Assembly: GCA_016648135.1 (NCBI GenBank)
Contig: JADDOH010002048.1
Span: forward strand, 40,537 to 104,536
Origin: Agrypnia vestita
Lineage: Eukaryota; Arthropoda; Insecta; Trichoptera; Phryganeidae
Length of the DNA: 64,000 bases
Direction of reading: 5' to 3'
Positions 54,782-64,000 of the stretch are shown here, one piece after another; position 1 is the first letter of the stretch; every line of letters starts with the position of its first letter. Under the pieces are notes generated by a model that saw nothing but the letters and a program-made list of their open reading frames with translations, was not told the origin of the DNA and did not search any database. A program made the translations under genes and the position numbers.

Positions 54782-57700
54782 TATGATTCTAATACGAAAA
54801 TCATGCACGTAGGTAGGTTTTACTTATATCCTCCATAATTTTAAACTTCTTTATTAAAAAAGACTTTGATTATAAAAAAAAGTATTTGAAGTGTTGAATC
54901 AATACGTAAGAAGATCCGGTTCAGAAAAAAGCAGCATTTAAATGATTTTCTAGGTTGGGTTTCATATACAAGTATAATTTAACTTTCACATTTTCAAATG
55001 GAGGAAATAAAACATATCCGATTTAACCGGAAATAAAAAATGGTCGACAACTGCCTCCCCGATATCCGGTTACCCAGAAAGCGGAGATGCTACCATGGCA
55101 ACCTAGTAGTGGGGAGGAGGGGATTTATGCTGGCGTCAATCAGTAAGAAGACTGGACGAAAACTTTCATCAACCGACACAAGGCACCTGTCTCGCGTCAG
55201 GGTGGGGTCCATGTCATCCCCAGAGTGGATGTTGTGCGAGGAGAGAGAAGGAGACTTTAAGAAAAGTCAACAAAACTCAAGTTAATAATTGTATTTTTAA
55301 TATTCGAGAATTCAACTACAAAATATTTAGTCAGAAATATGGTAAAAATTCAAACTTTGAAGTAGCTTTTCTCCATAACTATTAAAAGTTTAGTTTTCTC
55401 ATATCCTTACAAACATGTAAGGATATGAGACGTTCATCTCACTATCGTGAACTTATGCCGAGATGAAAAGCTTTACTGCGAAAATGAGGACCAGAAAAAA
55501 GAACAAGAAAAGTATTTGTAAAAAAAGATAAAATAATGAAGCAGTATAAAAAAATATGTGAATTTTCACGTATTAGAAATAATACAGTTCTTTGAACACG
55601 TGAATAAACGGAAGTCTATATTCTGAATTTGACTATTTGTGAATTCACAGTTGAAAACACTGTGACGAGATACTAGAATCCGGATTAAATTGCACACTGT
55701 TCGAATCCCTTGTAATAATACGTCACTTTGGAACAATACTATAAAATGCTTTAGCACAATACTCTGGAATCATCTACAAACGTCTGGTATAATCTGGAAT
55801 CGACCGGAGCATTCTTGTAGGCAGTAGAAATTTCGAGGAATCGCTAAAAAAATAAACAATGTTCACGAAGATTCGAAAAACCAAAGTGTTTCATATAAAA
55901 AGTGGGGCCAGTGCCGCGGCGGAGCGACGTTTGTTTTGACGTTTCTACCGGTGCGATATTAGCGACAAACCATAGCGATGGGTGTGGCCAGCGCGTGTGT
56001 AAACCGAGTGAAATATTAAGGAAAATACCTACTTACGTGCGATAGTTGAACAGATTTTACTCGAAAGCGATAACAAGCGGTAGTAAAGTGTTCATAGACT
56101 GCGAAATAGTATGATAATATTAAATTTAAGACGTGTCCAGTGACCTTGTGAATTAATTGTAATAATCAATAAATCGCTAATTGATTTCCAGTGTTTTAAT
56201 TTGTCTCCCAAAGTCACTAATGTATTCACCGTATAGTTTTGTGTCAGTAATAATAAAAGTAGAATAATAGAAAATGGGCAACAAAGAATTTCAATGTTGT
56301 TATTGTCACTCAACATAATACCCTTAATCTTTTATTTTAATCGTGACAGTGTACTTGTTCCGCACGGGAACTGATAAATTTTGCGCGGTTCCATCAAGCC
56401 TGCTTCCGAAGGCCGAGGTTGTAAGTCACGGTCCGCTTCGGAGACAAGACAGTGCTAACACTTCCATGTAGTGGAGAGCCTTTTGCTTTGAATGCGAGAG
56501 CCTCATAGAGAATCGTCCGTCGCGGGGGTCCAGAAGCACAGGAGATTGCAGAGGCTGGCCTGTAAATTCTCAGCCGCCATCTTTACCAAGTAGGAATCCG
56601 TATAGTGGGCAGGATAGCAGTAAAAACACAGATGAAAGCGGTCCAGAGGGCGTCTAAGTCACCGCACGTAATGTGCAACAGGTGACCGCCGGTAGCAAAA
56701 CTATTTATTATATCTTTACAAGTGATAAAAGATTACACATACAACACAAATTGCGTCACAAAACCAATGGCCGTTGGCGTCTGCTTCCCCACTCTCTCAA
56801 CCCAACGCGCGGCGCGACTGTCGCCGCCTCACGGTAAACTGTCGCAACGCGCGGCGTGCGACCGCCATCTTACGGTGCTCTGGGGAAGTAGGCCGGGCCC
56901 GCCCTAATTTAAAATCAAAATAAATTATAACATGTTTTGCCTGAGCCCCACGGGGTCAGAACTGTGTCACCTGATATAGCCTGACCTTGCAAAGGCTTGT
57001 GACACAGTCAGTGGACCTGCAAGATCCTACATACTTAGAAACTGCATCAAAAAGTCAACCGTGAAGGCTCGAATTTTAATCAGGTCATAAAAAATAGAAA
57101 ACGTGATTTTACTAGATTCTAAATTATACCATTAGATAGATCTCAACCAAGCGCATCCTTTGGTGATATTTTCAAGTATGTCGGATAGATATTAATTGCG
57201 TAATAGGCAGACAAAGTGTGTCACCTCAAACAAAGCGCACTAGCTAACTTTCAGACACGCAAAAACATATCACTCCCATAGATGTTCACATGAGGAACAC
57301 AATAAAAAATGTTTCAGCTCGCTGGGACGTCTGTAACGTCCGTAATCAGAGTTCAAAAATATTCGCTGGTGGCCCTCGACTCCAGCTGCACGGCGACACT
57401 ATGGCGCCGGGTTTTTTCCATTACCCGCGCGGGCTGCATACATACAGGCGGCGCGGTCAAGCGAGTTTATCAGGGCTCACGCGAGATATTCTACTCTCAA
57501 TTTAAACATTTTTTATTTTAATTTCTACTTTACAATACCACACAAAGGACTCATTTGGCACATTTAAATACTTATGTATTTTTACTTCCTCGCCTCTTTA
57601 AGGCAGGACATTAACATAAATTCCATCAAAATAGCGGCCATTCTATGATAGTCCGCGGCGCTCCGCGCGATTTAAAAATGATTTTATTCCCATCGTGCGA

Positions 57701-59500
57701 GCTTTCCCTGTATATCAAGACCACGAAACATCAATTTTATTCAATATTACATTTACAAATGTCTTATCTAATTCTTAAATATTTCATTCTTAAGTATTTC
57801 AAATATTTCAACACTTTACAAGATAAGACCAAAAATGCAATTTCTTCGTGGAACTTTTCCAACGCCCTCCTATCCGCTTGGAGGCGAGGTGGGTCCCCAT
57901 GTACGGCATTCGCCCATACAACGGACCTGGGCCCCAGAAGGACCAACATTCACGACTTCAGATGGGTCATCATCATCCCGTCGTCATATCAGACGGGTCA
58001 TCATCATCATCATCCTGTCGTCATAATTCTACCTGTCCGATACAGTACTTGCAATCTTAATGTTTTCTGGGAGAACAGGAGTACACAAATTAACTTGTAA
58101 AGTATTGTGGACTAACTCTGTTATATCATTTATATTTTATAAATAATATATTATTTTAAAAACCTAAACGGATGTTGATAAATAAATAAAGATGTTAGAG
58201 AATGTGGTACGCACAAGCGCTGCGCACCAATCTCGACGCTATTTTTTAACCCAAGAAAAATGTTGAAAGCTCACCCGGAATTAAAAAATAGGCAAATAGG
58301 GTGGGTCTCCGCCTCGCGGTATCAGAAATTCACCGTGGTAAATATTTTTACCACAGGCCAAGAAGAATGAATTTAATTTTTTAAAAAAGGAGAATTTAAA
58401 TTATTTAAAAACACAAAAAATCTAACACTTAGAAAATTTAGAAATTAAACACTGTTTTTTCACAAAATTCGGCTTCGCGAACGGGCAGAGAAACGAGGTA
58501 AGAATTGTTTCCGAAAACTGAGGATGCCCGTCCACGAAACCATCCTTTACTTATACCCCTAAAACTAGACATAACGGGATTTTAACGATCGAAATCGGAT
58601 TAGTGAGAGTGGGGAGATGCATCTTACTTTCACCCAGAGGCTGCCCGTGGTGGACCGCGCGCATCTCCGCTGGGTCGACCCGAAAGCCGATGTGATACCG
58701 TGCAGCGGCGGCCAATTTCGGCCGGTTTTTTAAAGATATCTCACGACAGAAAAGTACTGCATCTGTCATTTAAATACCAAAATGAACGCCTGACACATTC
58801 GCGTGTGAACTACATTATGACAGGTACGCCTGGACAGCGTTCGTAAATCGCCTTGAAAGGGGCGATTTCGAATTTAAGATGCATCTCCTCTCAGACTAAT
58901 CCAATATCAATTTTTATGACGAAATCTAATAGGAAATGACATGCCGATTGCGGTGATATACGACATGTCGGGTTTGGTTCAATTTAATATCACTCATCTT
59001 GGTGATGTTTTGCGCGTTACGCAGCATCCGGCCCGCCACGTACCGTTAACGTGCGGTCCATAAAACCCGACGCTGGCTATTGGCCGTGTCAGGCGGGTGA
59101 AGATGCTGTTATCTTCGCCCACCTGCACGACCACCTAGGGAATCTATTGCGCAGTTATTAATTTAACTGCCAAAGATGATAAAAAATGTGTTTAAATAAT
59201 TATAATAGCAGCCCTGGGCAAGGGAATCTGCTCATCTTTAGATTAAATAACCAAACCCTTTATCTCCCATCAGTTTTCGAAATTAAAAGACCGCCAAACC
59301 CCCGTTTATTAAAATCACAAGCAACAAACAAGAAATAAAAGTTACATAAAAAAGTTACATAAAATTATAAGTAATAAAAGTTACATAAAAAGGTTACATA
59401 AAATTATAAGTAATAAAATTTACATAAAATTACATAAAAGGTCAAAAAATACAATCCAGGTGAAAAAATATACAATCATTTACAATATCTTAGCATAACA
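54782..59500. other. Large unassigned stretch
   Basis: 55318-55390 is a worn piece of the palindromic MITE (AGTCAGAAATATGG, TCTCCATAACTATTAAAAG). 55900-56090 and 56340-57000 are CpG-richer and hold short ORFs on both strands without recognisable domains. 57290-58100 has an ORF of 151 codons (57645-58100) of low-complexity composition that I do not accept as a gene. 58597-58902 is bounded by a 30-bp inverted repeat (GGATTAGTGAGAG, GGAGATGCATCTTA). 59335-59450 repeats TTACATAAAATTATAAGTAA. Some of this may be LTR or leader of a nested retroelement. Confidence 0.35.
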
Positions 59501-60111
59501 TTTACAAATAACCGGTTCCGCGATTGCCGAGACCGACGGATACTTTTATTTCAAAATGTTCTCCGGTCAATCGCGGAAGAAACCATTACACATAAATTTA
59601 TTTATTTACTCAAAATGTGAGCGACAAATTATCAAACATATTTATGACAAATTATCAAACATATTAATGAATGACAAACAATTTTCATTCACACAAAGGC
59701 TGTCATTAGCAAATACCCGCATGGCGGGTGGGCCCCACCCCCCGCTGGCGCCATAGCGGGGGGCGGGGCGCCCGCCATCGGTCATTATACTCTCATTAGT
59801 GGAGAACAATAAACAAGATGGCGGCGGTGGCAATTAAGTCCTCGCTCCGCCTACCGCCATTTCTAGAATGAATCACTTTCTCTCCATTCATAATACTATT
59901 ACACATGCATAAACTTATAATATTAAATAAACCTAGAATAAACACTTAATCACATTATTGTTCACACAAATGTTACGCACATTATTGTTTGTTTTTATGC
60001 CTCGCACTCGGCGAGCCTATGGCATTTAAGGTCCTGTACGGAACACCACCCCCGTGTGACTTCGTCACACCAAGAGGAAGTACAGGACCTCCGGCGGCGG
60101 AGTGATGTCGT

Positions 60112-61917
60112 CTATGTTGTCTCCGATGTCGGCTGCGTCGGCAGGGCGATGACCTTGGTCGCCGGCCGCACGTAGTCTCCGGAAGCAGTCCGTAGCCGCA
60201 CCACGCGGACTTGGCCGTCGGCGGCGGGTGTGGCCTCCACGATGACTCCTCGCGGCCAGCTGTTGCGGGGAAGGGCGGAGTCGGCAATGATGGCGGTGGC
60301 CCCTTCACGAAGCGGAGGGGCCGACTCCTGCCACTTTCGTCTTTGAGCGAGGGTTGGGAGGTACTCCCGAATCCACCGGCGCCAGAACATATCGGCGAAC
60401 TGCTGGGCGAACTGCCACTGCTTCCTGAGGCAGACTTGTTCGTCTAACGGTCCATACACGGCAAGATGAGAATGTCGCCCGGCCGAACCCAAGAGCAAGT
60501 GGTTCGGTGTAAGCGGGGCGTCATCCATCGGGTTGACTGAGACGTGCGTGAGCGGGCGGCTGTTCACCACGTTCTCGGCTTCAGCAAATGCCGTCAGTAG
60601 AGTTTCTGGGCGCGGGGCGCGCTCCTTCAAAATGGCTTCCAGTGCTCTTTTTATGGATCGCACTAAGCTTTCCCACGCGCCTCCCATGTGGGGGCTGAGC
60701 GGGGGATTAAATGTCCAGTCCATGCCCGTCTGCGCTAGGTGATTGCGCATGGACGGATCTGATTTCAGCTCTTCCAGCGCGATGGCTATTTCTCGAGCTG
60801 CGCCTTTAAAATTCGTCCCGTTATCCGAATATAAATATCTTGGATGACCTCGACGAGCTGCAAGACGGCGTAGGGCCATTATGGCCGAATCAGCATTTAG
60901 TGTGTCTGCTAATTCTAAATGGACGGCGCGTGTTGTCATGCAGGTAAACAAGGCGCCGTATCTCTTCTCTTTGCGCCGGCCAATTGTGACTTGGAGTGGT
61001 CCAAAATAATCCACCCCACAGTGGGTGAACGGCATGTTGTGATGGGCCAGTCGCGCATCTGGCAGTTGTCCCATTAAAGATGGTTGGGGTCTGCTCCGGT
61101 TGTTGCGACATCGCTGGCATTCAAAATGTATACGACGCACGGCGGGCCTTAAACGTAAAACGAAGTAGTTTTCGCGCACATCCGCCACTGTCACTTCCGG
61201 TCCGGGATGCTGCCGCATTTCATGGTGATAACGGATCATCAGGCGTGTATAGGAATGTCCGCCGTCCAATATAATTGGTTTTCTGAGGCCGGGTGGTATG
61301 TCGGCCACGGTAGTGCAGGCTAATCTCGAGTCCATTCGGATTATTCCATACTCGTCTAGTTGCGGTGTCGTCGCATATAGTCGGCTGGTACGGGGTAAGG
61401 GCCACCCCCGCCGAAGAAGGCCGAGCTCGTTTCCAAACGACTCAGCTTGAGCTTTCCGGATCCAGAATCGTTCCGCCGAAAATCGCTCTTCCGCGACTAA
61501 GTCCGCGCCGAGCGCGCGCTGTCTTCCGCGCCGGCAATTATTGACAAATCGTCGTATCCACGCCGTTGTACGAATTAATTTTAACCACGACGAAAAACGC
61601 CTGATATCAGGCAAAGCGCCATCTTCGTGGCGCGCGCGATTTATCTGCATGCATATTGCAGGTCGTGTTTCTAATTTTTGCGGATCGGGTTGCGGTGGCC
61701 GCTTCTCTTGCGGCCATTCTACTTCCGGTTTCCGTAAAAATAGCGGACCGCCAAACCAAGGGCCTGTAGGTATCAAATCCGGCGGCTCTGAGTCCCGAGT
61801 CCCGATGTCGGCCGGGTTCAATTTCGTAGGTACCCACTTCCAGCAGGCAGAATGCGAGATCTCATCTATCTCGCCCAGGCGATTTGCTATAAATGCCGAG
61901 TAGCTACGTGGGTCCGT
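60112..61917 (-). pseudogene. BEL/Pao pol, segment 3: integrase
   Basis: In the same frame as segments 1 and 2. After WKWVPTKLNPADIGTRDS, typical of the RNase H-integrase linker, a zinc-binding HHCC domain shows HHEMRQHPG and FECQRCRNNR. The catalytic core has D in THCGVDYFGP, D in YLYSDNGTNFKG and E in SPHMGGAWESLVRS. A C-terminal part (VNSRPLTHVSVNP, then DYVRPATKVIALP) closes the protein at 60112. No frameshift is seen over 600 codons. The first ATG at 61821 is internal. Confidence 0.9.
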
Positions 61918-62904
61918 TCATAACCAACACAGTACAGTTGTCGAGTCTGTCCAGAATACTGTGCGCTCTATAAAACATGTGTGCTCGGACCGAATGTTCG
62001 CCGCGAGGCGCGCGGCCATTAGAGCCGCCTGTAGCTCTAATCGGGGCACTGAAAGTGGTTTGAGAGGAGCTACTTTCGTTTTGGCCGCGATGAATACCAC
62101 CGTTCTGTGGCTGTCGATTTCTTCAACAAAGTATGCTATGGCACAGCATGCTTGTTCCGACGCGTCGCAAAATACATGTAATGATACTTTGCGACGGCGG
62201 CTCGACACATTTTGTCGAGCGATAGCGCATTCACTAGCGCGCAGTAATCGGTGCCAATTACGCCATTTCTCGGCGTGCTCTGATTCAATTCGCTGGTCCC
62301 AACCGACTTTAGAGCGCCAAACTGCCTGAAGTAAAATCTTCGACCGGATCATTATACATGCCATGAAGCCGACCGGGTCAAATATGCGCATTACCGCGCT
62401 CAGTAATTGGTGTTTAGTTGGTCTCTCGTCCGCCTCCAGCTCTGGTAAATTTATAAATTTAAATACAAATTTATCGGTTGCAGGCTCCCAGCTGATGCCT
62501 AGCACACGTTCGGTAGTGGTGTCCGGCCCAATAATTTGGACCGGCTCCAAAGCGCGCAACTGTGGCGCAATATGTTCTAACACCTCTGGGTCGTTCGAGG
62601 CCCAATTAGCGAGGTGCATACCTCCTCGGCGCAGTACTTCGGTGACGTCACGGGCCATATCTACGGCCTCCGCCGTTGTATCTACGGCGTCCAAAGAGTC
62701 GTCCATGTAAAACTTATTTCGGACCGCCGCGGCCGCCGCGGCCGCCGCGGGGTATTGTGCGGCGCTGACGTCAGCGATTTTATTTCGCACATACTGTGCA
62801 CTTGCCGGTGAGCAGGTGGCGCCGAAAACCATCGAAGTCATTTTATATGTCTGCACTTCTCCTCCCTGCTCCCGCCATAGGAATAATTGAGATTCCTGGT
62901 CCAT
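61918..62904 (-). pseudogene. BEL/Pao pol, segment 2: reverse transcriptase end and RNase H
   Basis: Continues segment 1 in frame. SMVFGATCSPASAQYVRNK is the palm motif B region. FYMDDSLDAV is the catalytic YMDD box, preceded by eight alanines encoded by a GCC/GCG repeat (62727-62752). HVFCDASEQACCAIAYF, PRLELQAALMAARLA and FWTDSTTVLCWL give the D-E-D residues of RNase H. It ends at TGA (61918-61920), where related elements usually have arginine; the frame is open beyond. Confidence 0.85.
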
Positions 62905-63996
62905 TTACCGAATTTTTATCCTCAGAAACATATCTTGCACGTCGGCCGCCAGAGCTATGCGGCCTTCCCGAAAACGCCAAATATTTCCTAATAAGGAACT
63001 CAATAAATCGGGTCCAGTCAAGAGGACGTCATTCAAGGAGACGCCTCGACACTTGCTCGCAGCATCAAAAACCACCCGAATCTTGCCCGGTTTTCGGGGG
63101 TTAAAAACCGCGAAATGCGGTAGGTACCAGTGACGCCTACCTAATTGGGCGGTCTCCTGGTCGCTGAGGACGCGGGCGTAACCCCGCTCCACATACTGGG
63201 TGATCTTGCCCCGATAAGCCGCCGCAAAGGCGGAGTCTTTGGCCATTTTTCTTTCTATTCCGCTCAGGCGGTTCAGAGCGCATTGCCGGCTCGGCGGCAA
63301 GCATATGTCTTCTTTCTTCCAAAGAAGACCGGTGGCCCATTGACCGCTGGCAAATTGTACAGTGGTGGCTTCCATCACGTAGGTTGCTCGGATATCCGCT
63401 GCACTGACGCGCGCTGCGGCGGTCACTCCCAACGAGTCAATTAAAAAATGCATTTTCACGAGAGCTTCCAGCGCGCCTTTCGCGGGGGCCGCTTCTGCCG
63501 TAATAGAAAGCGTCGGTGCGGCGATGGTTGGGTGGCCTGACAGGGCCCCGTGTCTTATCCATCCTAGTGCGGTGCGCGATAATATATTGTACTCGGCACC
63601 CGACGTCTCCTTGACTTCTCGCGACTCTATTAAATGGGCATGATCCATGCCCAACAACAACTTCGGTTGCACCATGCACTCGCGGCGCGCCCGATTTCCC
63701 CTGTTTGCGACCAACCATTGGGGCGGTAAATTTAAGTTGCGTACCGTATTTACGCGCAGCGGATATTGTATCGATCCGCTGCCTTTAACAGTCAAATTCA
63801 CTAATTGAGAACGCGATTCGGTGGCGCACATTCCCCGCGCGCCATGCAAATATAAATTCCGAGTCGGTCCGGAAGCGCCAACCGCACTGGCGATATTAAA
63901 GTCATTAAGCGAAACAGTTGAGCCTTCGTCGCACAAGGCAAATGTTCTACAATATCCCCGCGGGCCAAACACGTCGACTTTAATTACCTTTAACAA
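62905..63996 (-). pseudogene. BEL/Pao pol, segment 1: protease and start of reverse transcriptase
   Basis: The frame is open to the window edge. Near residue 20, FALCDEGSTVSLND is the aspartic-protease active-site loop (D-x-G). A linker includes LLLGMDHAHLI, typical of BEL proteases. From about residue 260 come HWYLPHFAVFNPRKPGKIR and VVFDAASKCRGVSLND, and the RT palm motif A region ALAADVQDMFLRI holds the first catalytic aspartate. The segment ends at TAA (62905-62907). The next codon is ATG in the same frame, so this is one nonsense change, not a gene boundary. Confidence 0.85.
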
Positions 63997-64000
63997 AATT

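Larger units (their letters stand above)
60020..64000 (-). mobile_element. BEL/Pao LTR retrotransposon, truncated by window edge
   Basis: Minus-strand element with protease, reverse transcriptase, RNase H and integrase in the BEL/Pao order, so gag and the 5' LTR lie beyond position 64000. The pol frame ends at 60112. Just beyond, a hairpin GTGTGACTTCGTCACAC (60054-60070) lies inside the longer pair GGTCCTGTAC/GTACAGGACC (60030-60088); TGTGACG at about 60069 could be the first bases of the 3' LTR, but I could not confirm an LTR without its partner. The region is visibly more GC-rich than its surroundings. Confidence 0.85.

Noticed and set aside
57645..58100. 151-codon ORF as a host gene
   Set aside because: Low-complexity, histidine- and phenylalanine-rich composition, overlapping ORFs on both strands, no domain recognised.
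60211..63444. Plus-strand ORFs in the BEL element
   Set aside because: They are antisense to the clear pol frame, whose domain motifs are continuous.

Overview
The window is eukaryotic, repeat-dominated and AT-rich. It carries no convincing host protein-coding gene. The 5S rRNA sequence, the BEL/Pao element, the Penelope-like fragments and the tRNA-derived SINEs together suggest an arthropod, most likely an insect; I cannot name the order. The only locus that looks intact and functional is one 5S rRNA gene on the minus strand at 21495-21612, with a Pol III T-run terminator. A 39-bp 5' fragment of a second 5S copy, in the same orientation, lies at 26648-26686.

Layout. 0.7-3.4 kb: a hAT-like DNA transposon with 8-bp target duplications and a decayed, intron-containing transposase. 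3.6-9.2 kb: a Penelope-type terminal repeat, hAT and SINE fragments, and long palindromic TA-flanked MITEs, one split by a TTAA-flanked element. 9.2-15.9 kb: a ~128-bp tandem array in an RTE-like tail and a 1-kb foldback element. 16-21.3 kb: LINE tails and more palindromic MITEs. 21.5-26.7 kb: the 5S gene and a cluster of local tandem duplications. 26.9-31.1 kb: three non-autonomous hAT elements with exact 8-bp target duplications, plus a second TTAA element. 31.2-38.7 kb: LINE and Penelope fragments. 39.64-45.19 kb: about 33 copies of a 167-bp satellite, mostly alternating A/B monomers. 45.2-54.8 kb: a strong hairpin, SINE, LINE and Penelope fragments, and two perfect palindromes. 55-60 kb: mostly unassigned. 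60-64 kb: the pol region of a BEL/Pao retrotransposon on the minus strand, running off the right edge, broken only by two in-frame stops.

The features act as a record of transposition rather than a pathway. The observations most worth a second look are hammerhead-ribozyme-like motifs (best at 6637-6682) in or near Penelope-like terminal repeats, head-to-head Penelope terminal repeats inserted without a body, the satellite's higher-order structure with an adjacent 160-bp hairpin, and the paired 5S copies sharing an upstream box. All element identities come from reading motifs and recalling families; no database search was run.
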